Positions 25,893 to 33,854 of a DNA stretch of 64,000 nt are shown here, piece after piece. Position 1 is the stretch's first letter. Every line of letters starts with the position of its first letter. This DNA is from Celeribacter indicus (GTDB lineage: Bacteria > Pseudomonadota > Alphaproteobacteria > Rhodobacterales > Rhodobacteraceae). The notes under the pieces were generated by a model. It was not told the DNA's origin, did not search any database, and was given only the letters and a program-made list of their open reading frames with translations. The stretch covers positions 3,038,001 to 3,102,000 of the forward strand of contig NZ_CP004393.1 of the NCBI RefSeq assembly GCF_000819565.1, read 5' to 3'. Both the position numbers and the translations under genes were made by a program.

Positions 25893-27344
25893 TCACACGC
25901 CCGTCGCCGGGATCCCCGCCCGCGCCACGGGCCGCGGCGCGGTCAGGTCCTTCCATTTCGACAGGGCCTTGTTCACCGTCGCATTCGGATCGCGGGCAAC
26001 GAATTCGCCATGGCCTTCCTGCGCCTTCAGCGCCCCCCTGTCCACCGCCACATGGCCACGGGTGAGCACGTAGCGCGGCAGCGCCGTCACCTCGATCCCC
26101 TCGAACACGTTGTAGTCGATGGCGGAGGCCTGCGTGGCCGCGGAGATCGTCTTTTTCATCGAGGGATCCATCACCACGATATCCGCATCCGCGCCGACGA
26201 GGATCGCGCCCTTCTTCGGATAGCAGTTCAGGATTTTGGCGATATTCGTGGAGGTTACGGCCACGAATTCATTCATCGTGATCCGCCCCGTCTCGACCCC
26301 GCAGGTCCAGAGCACCGGAAGACGGTCCTCGAGCCCGCCGGTCCCGTTCGGGATCTTCGAGAAATCGCCGGCGCCGAACCGCTTCTGCTCGGTCGTGAAG
26401 GCGCAATGGTCCGTGGCGACGCAGGAAAGCGTGCCCGAGGCGAGACCGGCCCAGAGGCTGTCCTGATGCTGCTTGTTTCGGAAGGGCGGGCTCATCACCC
26501 GGCGCGCGGCATGGTCCCAGTCCTCGTTGAAATATTCGCTCTCGTCGAGCACGAGATGCTGGATCAGCGGCTCGCCCCAGACGCGCTTGCCCTGCATCTT
26601 CGCGCGCCGGATCGCCTCATGCGCCTCCTCGCAGGAGGTATGCACCACATAGAGCGGCGCGCCCGCCATGTCGGCGATCATGATCGCGCGGTTCGTGGCC
26701 TCGCCCTCGACCTGGGCGGGGCGCGAATAGGCATGGGCCTCCGGGCCGGTGTTGCCCTCGGCCAGCAGCCGCGCGGTGAGTTCCGCCACCACGTCGCCGT
26801 TCTCGGCATGCACGAGCGGCGTCGCGCCCAGTTCCGCGCAGCGCCGGAAGGAGGCGAACATCTCGTCGTCGTTCACCATGAGCGAGCCCTTGTAGGCCAT
26901 GAAATGCTTGAAGGTGTTGATCCCCTTCTCGGTCACCGCCTTCATCTCGTCGAAGACCTGCTCTCCCCACCAGGTGATCGCCATGTGGAAGGAATAGTCG
27001 CAACAGGCCTGCACCGATTTGTTGTCCCAGACCTTGATCGCGTCGAGAAGGCTCTCGCCCGGCGCGGGCAGACAGAAGTCGACCACCATCGTCGTCCCGC
27101 CCGCAAGCGCCGCGCGGGTGCCGGAGGCGAAATCGTCGCTGGAATAGGTGCCCATGAACGGCATCTCGAGATGGGTATGCGGGTCGATCCCGCCCGGCAT
27201 CACGAAACAGCCCGACGCATCCAGCACCTCGTCACCGGAAAGATCCGGCCCGATCTCCACGATCCGGCCGTCCTCGATCTTCACATCCGCCTCATAGGTC
27301 AGGTCCGCGGTGACGATGGTGCCGCCCTTGATGACTTTGCTCAT
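25893..27344 (-). CDS. hydA: Dihydropyrimidinase (D-hydantoinase)
   Basis: 483-residue cytoplasmic zinc amidohydrolase that opens dihydrouracil or dihydrothymine to the N-carbamoyl-beta-amino acid. Seen: first metal motif PGGIDPHTHLEMPFMG near residue 57, carboxylated Lys in INTFKHFMAYKGS near 150, HAENGD near 182, and C-terminal metal Asp in CVATDHCAF near 316. Length matches the family. AGGAGAGGGAA precedes the ATG at 27344. Second gene of the RutR-controlled operon; the product feeds the ureidopropionase-like enzyme encoded just upstream. Confidence 0.95.
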   Translation of the reverse strand: MSKVIKGGTIVTADLTYEADVKIEDGRIVEIGPDLSGDEVLDASGCFVMPGGIDPHTHLEMPFMGTYSSDDFASGTRAALAGGTTMVVDFCLPAPGESLLDAIKVWDNKSVQACCDYSFHMAITWWGEQVFDEMKAVTEKGINTFKHFMAYKGSLMVNDDEMFASFRRCAELGATPLVHAENGDVVAELTARLLAEGNTGPEAHAYSRPAQVEGEATNRAIMIADMAGAPLYVVHTSCEEAHEAIRRAKMQGKRVWGEPLIQHLVLDESEYFNEDWDHAARRVMSPPFRNKQHQDSLWAGLASGTLSCVATDHCAFTTEQKRFGAGDFSKIPNGTGGLEDRLPVLWTCGVETGRITMNEFVAVTSTNIAKILNCYPKKGAILVGADADIVVMDPSMKKTISAATQASAIDYNVFEGIEVTALPRYVLTRGHVAVDRGALKAQEGHGEFVARDPNATVNKALSKWKDLTAPRPVARAGIPATGV

Positions 27345-27449
27345 TTCCCTCTCCTTCTCGGGCACGCGGGACGTCCGCCGCGTCCCTGCCCTTCATCTGC
27401 TCTCAAATATTCCGGGGAGCGCGAGGGGCTGGCCCCTCGCCCCGCCGCC

Positions 27450-28712
27450 TCACTCCGCGATCCCGGCCGTCTCCAGCACCGCATGCAGCAGCACATCCGT
27501 GCCCGCCGCCGCCCATTCGGGGGTGATCTCCTCGGCCTCGTTATGCGACAGCCCGCCCACGCAGGGACACATCACCATCGTCGCGGGCGCCACCGCCGCA
27601 GCCCAGCAGGCATCGTGCCCCGCGCCCGAAACGAGATCCATATGGCTGTAGCCCAGGCGCTCCGCCGCGGCGCGCACATTCGCGACCAGGTCCGGGGCGA
27701 AGGTCACGGGATCGAAATGTCCGACCGGCTCCACCGCGCATTCCACGCCGAGCCCGGCGCAGATCTCCGCCGCACGCGCCTCGATCCGGCTGCGCATCGA
27801 GGTGAGCTTGTCGAGATCGGGGCTGCGGATATCCACGGTGAACACCACCTTTCCGGGCAGCACGTTGCGCGAATTCGGGGTGAACTGCATCTGCCCGACG
27901 CCGCCCACCGCGTTCGGCTGGTGCGCCATCGCGACCTCCTGCACCATCTCGAGGATGCGCGCCATGGCGAGCCCCGCATTGGTCCGCATCGCCATCGGCG
28001 TCGAGCCGGTATGCGCCTCCTTGCCGGTGAGGGTGAATTCGAGCCACCACAGGCCCTGGCAATGGGTCACGACGCCGATCTCCCGGCCCTCGGCCTCGAG
28101 GATCGGACCCTGTTCGATATGAAGCTCGTAATAGGCGTGCATCCGGCGCGCGCCGACCTCCTCCTCGCCCTTCCAGCCGATCCGCGCGAGCTCCCCGCCG
28201 TAGGTCTTGCCCTCGAGGTCGGTGCGGCCATAGGCATAGTCGAGCGTGTGCTTGCCCGCGAAGACGCCGGAGGCCAGCATGGCGGGCGCGAAGCGCGCGC
28301 CCTCCTCGTTGGCCCAGTTGGTGACGACGATCGGATGTTTCGTCCGAATGTCGAGATCGTTCAGCGTGCGCACCAGTTCGAGCGCGCCGAGCACACCGAG
28401 GACGCCGTCGTATTTCCCGCCCGTGGGCTGGGTGTCGAGATGCGACCCGACATAGACCGGCAGCGCCTCGGGATCCGTCCCCGCGCGCGTCATGAACATC
28501 GTGCCCATGGCATCGACGCCCGTGGTCATCCCCGCCGCCTCGCACCAGGTCTGAAACACCGCGCGCCCCTCGGCATCCGCGTCGGTCAGCGTCTGGCGGT
28601 TGTTGCCCCCCGCCACCCCCGGTCCGATCTTCGCCATCTCCATCAGGCTGTCCCAGAGGCGCCCGGAGTTGATCCTGAGGTTTTCAGCCGGGGCAGATGT
28701 CGCGGCGGTCAT
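27450..28712 (-). CDS. Zn-dependent hydrolase, beta-ureidopropionase / N-carbamoyl-amino-acid amidohydrolase type
   Basis: 420 residues, M20/M28-like hydantoinase-carbamoylase family (PydC, HyuC, AllC). Metal motifs: GSHLDTQPTGGKYDGVLG, WANEEGARFAPAMLAS, YYELHIEQGPILEAEG and, near the end, SGAGHDACWAA; the dimerisation domain is between. With hydA next door the likely reaction is N-carbamoyl-beta-alanine to beta-alanine, CO2 and ammonia. First gene of the operon. AGGA precedes the ATG; the RutR operator lies 77 bases upstream. Confidence 0.9.
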   Translation of the reverse strand: MTAATSAPAENLRINSGRLWDSLMEMAKIGPGVAGGNNRQTLTDADAEGRAVFQTWCEAAGMTTGVDAMGTMFMTRAGTDPEALPVYVGSHLDTQPTGGKYDGVLGVLGALELVRTLNDLDIRTKHPIVVTNWANEEGARFAPAMLASGVFAGKHTLDYAYGRTDLEGKTYGGELARIGWKGEEEVGARRMHAYYELHIEQGPILEAEGREIGVVTHCQGLWWLEFTLTGKEAHTGSTPMAMRTNAGLAMARILEMVQEVAMAHQPNAVGGVGQMQFTPNSRNVLPGKVVFTVDIRSPDLDKLTSMRSRIEARAAEICAGLGVECAVEPVGHFDPVTFAPDLVANVRAAAERLGYSHMDLVSGAGHDACWAAAVAPATMVMCPCVGGLSHNEAEEITPEWAAAGTDVLLHAVLETAGIAE

Positions 28713-28788
28713 GCACTGTCCTTTCCTCTCCGGCGGGGCGCGGGTCGCGGCGCAGCCCGCCTCGTGTTCCGGTCGTTTCCGGTTCGGT

Positions 28789-28804
28789 TTGACCATTTGG
28801 TCAA
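28789..28804. promoter_or_regulatory. Perfect RutR operator
   Basis: TTGACCATTTGGTCAA is a complete match to the E. coli RutR consensus TTGACCA-N2-TGGTCAA. It lies between the divergent ureidopropionase gene and rutR. Its left arm doubles as a -35 (TTGACC) for a rutR-directed promoter with CTAACA 17 bases on (28812-28817), implying autorepression. Confidence 0.85.
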
Positions 28805-28959
28805 GGGCACACTAACAGCAACGCCCGCCGGCCCCGAAGATGCCACTTGCCGAAAAACCGGGCAAAGGCGGTCCGAGTCCGGTTTTAAGGCGATTCCCGC
28901 TTCGACATGACGCTTTTTTTGGCAAGGATGATGCGGTAACGGGAGGAACCGCGCAAAAT

Positions 28960-29592
28960 ATGGGAATCGAGATGCATATGCCCGGCCGGCAACCACGCAC
29001 CAGGATACAGAGAAAGAACACGGAAACGATCCTCGAAGCCGCTCTGGAGGTCTTTTCCCAGCACGGGTTTCGCGGCGCGACGCTGGACCAGATCGCGCGG
29101 GCGGCGGGGCTGTCGAAGCCGAACCTGCTCTATTATTTTCCTTCGAAAGTCGCCATCCACCGCGCCCTGATCGACGGGCTGATGCAGACATGGCTCGATC
29201 CGCTGCGCGAAATGCGGGCAGATGGCGAGCCGGTCGAGGAGATCCTCGCCTATGTTTTGCGCAAGCTCGAGATGGCGCGCGAATACCCGCGCGAAAGCCG
29301 CCTCTTTGCCAACGAGATCGTGCAGGGTGCGCCGAACATCCTCGACAAGATCGAGGGCGAGCTGCGCAGCCTCGTCGAGACCAAGGCCGCGGTGATCGAG
29401 GACTGGATCGCCCAGGGCAGGATCGCGCCGACCAACCCCTATCACCTGATCTTCTCGATCTGGGCGACAACCCAGCATTACGCCGATTTCGACGCGCAGA
29501 TCCGCGGCATCCTCCATCCCGACGGCGACTCGCATTTCGAGGACGCGCGGGTGTTTCTCGAAACGCTCTACCGGCGGATGCTGACACCCTAG
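28960..29592 (+). CDS. rutR: TetR-family pyrimidine regulator RutR
   Basis: 210 residues, the length of E. coli RutR (212). N-terminal helix-turn-helix LDQIARAAGLSKPNLLYYFPSK (core GLSKPNLLYYF), then the YcdC-like C-terminal domain (IHRALIDGLMQTWLDPLREM..., LIFSIWATTQHYADFD). RutR is released from DNA by uracil or thymine. Identification rests on the domain type, the perfect RutR operator upstream and the adjacent pyrimidine genes. GGAGGAA lies 12 bases before the ATG at 28960; ATG codons at 28972 and 28978 are alternatives. Confidence 0.9.
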   Translation: MGIEMHMPGRQPRTRIQRKNTETILEAALEVFSQHGFRGATLDQIARAAGLSKPNLLYYFPSKVAIHRALIDGLMQTWLDPLREMRADGEPVEEILAYVLRKLEMAREYPRESRLFANEIVQGAPNILDKIEGELRSLVETKAAVIEDWIAQGRIAPTNPYHLIFSIWATTQHYADFDAQIRGILHPDGDSHFEDARVFLETLYRRMLTP

Positions 29593-29605
29593 ACAGCGGG
29601 GCGCG

Positions 29606-29613
29606 TTAACCAT
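29606..29613 (+). promoter_or_regulatory. CtrA-like half site
   Basis: TTAACCAT, the half-site recognised by the alphaproteobacterial cell-cycle regulator CtrA, about 95 bases before the gene at 29707. One 8-base match may be chance. Confidence 0.25.
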
Positions 29614-29679
29614 CTGCACCGATTTCGGCTGCGCTCACCCCCGCGACTCGCCTATCCTCGGATATGGGAAACAGGTGGG

Positions 29680-29701
29680 GGCTCCTTTTGCACAAGGAGC
29701 C
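29680..29701 (+). promoter_or_regulatory. Hairpin that buries the ribosome-binding site of the next gene
   Basis: Perfect 8-bp stem GGCTCCTT (29680-29687) / AAGGAGCC (29694-29701) with loop TTGCAC. The right arm contains AAGGAG, the only Shine-Dalgarno of the gene starting at 29707, spaced 7 bases. In RNA the site is fully paired. A 12-base palindrome TATCCTCGGATA lies just upstream (29653-29664). Confidence 0.6.
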
Positions 29702-29706
29702 AGGGC

Positions 29707-30318
29707 ATGACGACTATCACGGGCGTGCCGGCCTTCGGAGGCGGCGGCTTCGCCTTCAGGCCATCGCCGGATCCGCCAAGGCCCGCCGTCCCTCCGATCG
29801 CGGAAACAGCGACCGACGGGGCGGCGACATTCACGAACGGAAACGGGTTTGCCGGACAGACGGGCGCCGCATTCACGCGGCACCACGGCGCCGGCGGGCA
29901 TGGCGGCTCCGGCGACCCCTCTGGTGATCCGCAGGCCGGAAAGCGGGACGCAAGGACGGGCAGCATGGCGCCCGCTCGCGACCCCTTGCCCGATGATGTG
30001 ATCGCCGGGCCGACGCCGGCCTTTCAGGCCTCCGTGCTCGAGGTCGAGCGCGATCTGCGCATGGCCATCGCCAGGCTCGAAGCAAAGCGCGCGAGGGAGG
30101 CCGACGAGGCCGCGATCGCCCCGGTGCCGCGACCGCAGCCGCATGGGGCGCCGGAGCACGTCCCCGCGGCGCCCCCTCCCGATGACACAGCAGGGACGGA
30201 CCGGGCACAGACGGACCGGGAGGCCCTGCCCCAGGCGCGCCCGCGAGACATCCAGGAGACCACGCCGGACAACCATGCCGCGCTGGCAGACCCCCCGGAC
30301 GAACGCGCCGCGGACTGA
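29707..30318 (+). CDS. Pro/Ala/Gly-rich hypothetical protein under a sequestered ribosome site
   Basis: 203 residues, no signal peptide or membrane segment. Residues 1-95 are Gly/Pro/Thr-rich; a short ordered helix (AFQASVLEVERDLRMAIARL, about 104-123) sits in the middle; the last 75 residues are Pro/Asp/Arg-rich and probably disordered. I do not recognise it. The AAGGAG site 7 bases upstream supports expression. Its position between rutR and preA suggests neither a catalytic pyrimidine role nor an operon with them, since preA is on the other strand. Confidence 0.65.
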   Translation: MTTITGVPAFGGGGFAFRPSPDPPRPAVPPIAETATDGAATFTNGNGFAGQTGAAFTRHHGAGGHGGSGDPSGDPQAGKRDARTGSMAPARDPLPDDVIAGPTPAFQASVLEVERDLRMAIARLEAKRAREADEAAIAPVPRPQPHGAPEHVPAAPPPDDTAGTDRAQTDREALPQARPRDIQETTPDNHAALADPPDERAAD

Positions 30319-30431
30319 CGGCGTTGGCGTAGGAACGGCGCGGATGCCCCCTCTCCCGCGTCGCGCGGCGCCCGCGCGGCGGGATCGGCGCCGGAGCCGG
30401 CCGACAGGCCGCCCCCCGGCGCACGTCCGGC

Positions 30432-31733
30432 TCATTCCGCCGAACAGGCCATCACGTTGTTCGGGTGGGTCGTCCAGTTGGCGTAATCTCCGACCTCGCG
30501 CCCGGTGCGCGCGTCCACCGCGCCGTGCGGCAGAGTCTTCATCGTGATACAGCCCTCCACCGGGCAGACATTGACGCAGAGGTTGCAGGCGACGCAATCC
30601 TCGTCCTTCACGGTGAAGCTGCGGTCCGGCGACATGGCAATGGCCTGATGCGACGTGTCCTCGCAGGCGATGTAGCAGCGGCCGCATTTGATGCAGTCGT
30701 CCTGACTGATCACCGCCTTCGTCACATGGTTGAGGTTGAGATACTGCCAGTCGGTGACGTTCGGCACCGCCTTGCGCGACAGGTCGGAGACCGAGGCGAA
30801 TCCCTTCTCGTCCATATACTGGCCGAGACCCGAAATCATCTCCTGCACGACCTTGAAGCCATAGGTCATCGCCGCCGTGCACACCTGCACGTTGGAGGCG
30901 CCGAGGGCGAGGAATTCCGCCGCGTCACGCCAGGTTGTCACCCCGCCGATCCCCGAGATCGGCAGGCCCGCCGTCGCCGGGTTGCGCGCGATCTCCGCCA
31001 CCATGTTGAGCGCAATGGGCTTGACCGCCGGGCCACAGAGGCCGCCATGCGTGCCCTTCCCGTCGATCGTCGGCTGCGGCGCGAAACTGTCGAGATCGAC
31101 CGAGGTGATCGAATTCACCGTGTTGATCAGCGACACCGCATCCGCGCCGCCACGCAGCGCCGCCTCCGCCGGGCCGAGGATATTCGTGACATTGGGCGTC
31201 AGCTTGACGATCACCGGCAGGCCGGTTGCCGCCTTGCACCAGCGCGCGACCATCTCGATATATTCGGGCACCTGCCCGACCGCCGATCCCATCCCGCGCT
31301 CGGCCATGCCATGCGGGCAGCCGAAATTGAGCTCGAACCCGTCGCAGCCGGTTTCCGCGATGCGCGGCAGGATCTCCGTCCACGCCTCTTCCGTGCAGGG
31401 CACCATGACCGACGCGATCAGCGCGCGGTCGGGATAGTCCCGCTTGACCCGCGTCATCTCCTCGAGATTGACCTCGAGCGGACGGTCGGTGATCAGCTCG
31501 ATATTGTTGAGCGCCAGGAGCCGCCGGTCGGCGCCGTGAACGGCGCCATAGCGCGGGCCGTTGACATTCACCACCGGCGGCCCCGCCTCCCCCAGCGTCT
31601 TCCACACGACGCCGCCCCATCCGGCCTCGAAGGCGCGGCGGACGTTATATTCCTTGTCGGTCGGCGGCGCGGAGGCGAGCCAGAAGGGGTTCGGGCTCTT
31701 GATCCCGCAAAAATCGCTCGTCAGATCGGCCAT
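30432..31733 (-). CDS. preA: NAD-dependent dihydropyrimidine dehydrogenase subunit PreA
   Basis: 433 residues. Reduces uracil or thymine to the 5,6-dihydro form together with PreT. An FMN-binding TIM barrel with active-site Cys in NFGCPHGMAERGMG near 134 and VISLINTVNS-type strand end, then two [4Fe-4S] ferredoxin motifs at the C-terminus: CIKCGRCYIAC near 340 and CVACNLCVNVCP near 378. GAGGGCTGAGCC precedes the ATG, 3 bases after the preT stop. The dihydropyrimidine goes to HydA. Confidence 0.96.
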   Translation of the reverse strand: MADLTSDFCGIKSPNPFWLASAPPTDKEYNVRRAFEAGWGGVVWKTLGEAGPPVVNVNGPRYGAVHGADRRLLALNNIELITDRPLEVNLEEMTRVKRDYPDRALIASVMVPCTEEAWTEILPRIAETGCDGFELNFGCPHGMAERGMGSAVGQVPEYIEMVARWCKAATGLPVIVKLTPNVTNILGPAEAALRGGADAVSLINTVNSITSVDLDSFAPQPTIDGKGTHGGLCGPAVKPIALNMVAEIARNPATAGLPISGIGGVTTWRDAAEFLALGASNVQVCTAAMTYGFKVVQEMISGLGQYMDEKGFASVSDLSRKAVPNVTDWQYLNLNHVTKAVISQDDCIKCGRCYIACEDTSHQAIAMSPDRSFTVKDEDCVACNLCVNVCPVEGCITMKTLPHGAVDARTGREVGDYANWTTHPNNVMACSAE

Positions 31734-31736
31734 GGC

Positions 31737-33074
31737 TCAGCCCTCCATCAGCTTGGCGTGGATATCGTCGGCGGCATCGCGCCCCTCGGCGACCGCCGTC
31801 ACGGTGAGGTCTTCGCCCCCGCTCGCGCAATCGCCCCCGGCCCAGACGCGTGCCACGGACGTGCGGCCCGTCGCGCTCACCGCGATCTTGCCGCCCTCGA
31901 TCCTCAGGCCGTCCGGCGCGCCGGCGAGCGTCTGGCCGATGGCCTTGAACAGCTGGTCGGCCGGCAGGCGAAAGGTCTCGCCGGTGCTCACGAGCGCGCC
32001 GTTCTCCTCGACCGTGTATTCGCATTCGACCTCGGCGCAGGCCCCGTTGCCGATCACCCGCACCGGCCGGGCATTGTAGACGATGCGGACGCCCCTCGAG
32101 GCGGCGAGATCCTGTTCGTATTCGGAAGCCCCCATCCGCTCCCGGCCCCGCCGGTAGAGCATGGTGACGGTCCGCGCGCCCAGGAGCTTCGCCTGCACGG
32201 CGGCGTCTACCGCGGTCATGCCGCCGCCGATCACCACCACGTCGCGCCCCACCGGCAAGGTCGAAAGGTCGTTCGACTGGCGCAGATCCGCGATGAACTC
32301 CACCGCGTCGCGCACGTTCTCCTTTTCCTCGCCCTCGGCCCGGAGCGCATTCACCCCCGCGAGACCGATGGCAAGGAACACCGCGTCGAACTCCGCCTTC
32401 AGCCCCTCGAGCGTCAGCCCGGCGCCCAGGGCCCTGCCGGTTTCGACGGCGATCCCGCCGATCTGCATGAGCCAGTCGACCTCCTTCTGCGCGAAGCCCT
32501 CCGGCGCCTTGTAGGAGGCGATCCCGTATTCATTGAGCCCGCCGGGTTTCGGACGCGCGTCGAAGACGGTGACATCGTGGCCGCGCATCGCGAGACGGTG
32601 CGCCGCCGAAAGCCCCGCAGGCCCCGCGCCGACCACCGCCACCCGCTTGCCGGTCGGCGCCGCGCGCGAGAAGGGATGGGAATTCTTCGCCATCAGGCTG
32701 TCGGTCGCATAGCGTTGCAGCCGCCCGATCTCGACCGGCCGGCCCTCGGCGGTCTCGCGCACGCAGGCCTGTTCGCACAGCGTTTCCGTCGGGCAGACGC
32801 GGGCGCACATGCCGCCGAGGATGTTCTGATCGAAGATCGTCTTTGCCGCCGCCTCCGGCGTTCCGGTCAGGATCTGCCGGATGAAGAGCGGCACGTCGAT
32901 CGAGGTCGGACAGGCAGTCATGCAGGGCGCGTCGTGGCAGAAATAGCAGCGGTCCGCCGCGACCTGCGCCTCATGGGCATCGAGCGGCGGGTGCAGGTCG
33001 GAAAAATGCGCGGCGTAGCTGTCCTTCGGCAGGCGCCCGGCGGCGAGGCCGGGCGTCATCGGAGAAATGGACAT
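31737..33074 (-). CDS. preT: NAD-dependent dihydropyrimidine dehydrogenase subunit PreT
   Basis: 445 residues, glutamate-synthase-small-subunit type flavoprotein that passes electrons from NADH to PreA. N-terminal Fe-S cysteines in CYFCHDAPCMTACPTSIDVP and GGMCARVCPTETLCEQAC (residues 43-100), FAD-binding VVGAGPAGLSAAHRLA near 147, NAD-binding VVIGGGMTAVDAA near 285, and the C-terminal GGDCASGGEDLTV. The ATG at 33074 follows GGGAGC. Upstream control region contains an inverted repeat at 33128 but no RutR consensus. Confidence 0.95.
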   Translation of the reverse strand: MSISPMTPGLAAGRLPKDSYAAHFSDLHPPLDAHEAQVAADRCYFCHDAPCMTACPTSIDVPLFIRQILTGTPEAAAKTIFDQNILGGMCARVCPTETLCEQACVRETAEGRPVEIGRLQRYATDSLMAKNSHPFSRAAPTGKRVAVVGAGPAGLSAAHRLAMRGHDVTVFDARPKPGGLNEYGIASYKAPEGFAQKEVDWLMQIGGIAVETGRALGAGLTLEGLKAEFDAVFLAIGLAGVNALRAEGEEKENVRDAVEFIADLRQSNDLSTLPVGRDVVVIGGGMTAVDAAVQAKLLGARTVTMLYRRGRERMGASEYEQDLAASRGVRIVYNARPVRVIGNGACAEVECEYTVEENGALVSTGETFRLPADQLFKAIGQTLAGAPDGLRIEGGKIAVSATGRTSVARVWAGGDCASGGEDLTVTAVAEGRDAADDIHAKLMEG

Positions 33075-33127
33075 CGGGCTTGCTCCCTGTGGCTTGCTTC
33101 GTCGTGACCAGCGTGGCAGGGGCAGGA

Positions 33128-33147
33128 ATTTTATCAAGCGGTAAAAT
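33128..33147. promoter_or_regulatory. AT-rich inverted repeat upstream of preTA
   Basis: ATTTTATCAAGCGGTAAAAT: 8-base arms matching in 7 positions around AAGC. It contains TAAAAT on the minus strand, usable as a -10 for preT, 54 bases upstream of the start codon. Binding protein unknown. Confidence 0.4.
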
Positions 33148-33263
33148 ATTGGCCGCGCACAAATCCTCCACGGAGCCCCGCTTTCGCCAAAGATTGATGC
33201 GTGCGCGCCCAAAACTTGCGCAGAGTTTCGGCGCGGCGGCGGGGGCGCAGGCCGGATATCGGG

Positions 33264-33292
33264 TTTTCACGCAACGTTACAAGGCTTATATA
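33264..33292 (+). promoter_or_regulatory. Candidate accBC promoter
   Basis: TTTTCA (33264-33269), 17-base spacer, TATATA (33287-33292), 60 bases before accB. Confidence 0.45.
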
Positions 33293-33351
33293 CGGGACCA
33301 GACCCATGAAAAGCCCGCCACGAAGACGGGCGGCAGAAACCGAGTGACCCT

Positions 33352-33843
33352 ATGACAAAACAGAACGACGCCGACGTGGCCTTCATCGAGGCTCTGGCCG
33401 CACTGCTCAATGCCAACGACCTGACCGAGCTCGAGGTGAAACGCGAATATGGCGAGAACGATCGCCTGAACGTGCGGGTGTCCAAGGTGAAAGAGGTCGT
33501 CCAGACAGTCGCCGCCGCGCCGGCCCCGGCGGCCCTTCCCGCGCCCGGCGCCGCACCCGCGGCGGCAGCGCCTGCCGCCCCCGCCGAGGCGGGTGACCCC
33601 GCGAACGATCCGAACGCCGTCTCCTCCCCGATGGTCGGGACCGCCTATCTCGCCGCGGAACCGGGCGCCGCCCCCTTCGTCAAGGTCGGTGACCAGGTCT
33701 CCGAGGGCCAGACGCTGCTGATCGTCGAGGCGATGAAGACGATGAATCACATCCCCGCTCCGAAATCCGGCACGGTCAGGCGCGTGCTCGTCGAGGACGG
33801 CACTCCGGTCGAATTCGGCGCGCCGCTGATGATCATCGAATAA
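33352..33843 (+). CDS. accB: Acetyl-CoA carboxylase biotin carboxyl carrier protein
   Basis: 163 residues. Carries the biotin of acetyl-CoA carboxylase, first committed step of fatty-acid synthesis. N-terminal part typical of BCCP, an Ala/Pro-rich flexible linker (about residues 55-85), and the biotinyl domain SSPMVGTAYLAAEPGA...VEAMKTMNHI with biotinylated Lys near 129. 11 bases before accC, one operon. Confidence 0.97.
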   Translation: MTKQNDADVAFIEALAALLNANDLTELEVKREYGENDRLNVRVSKVKEVVQTVAAAPAPAALPAPGAAPAAAAPAAPAEAGDPANDPNAVSSPMVGTAYLAAEPGAAPFVKVGDQVSEGQTLLIVEAMKTMNHIPAPKSGTVRRVLVEDGTPVEFGAPLMIIE

Positions 33844-33854
33844 GGGCGTCCCCG

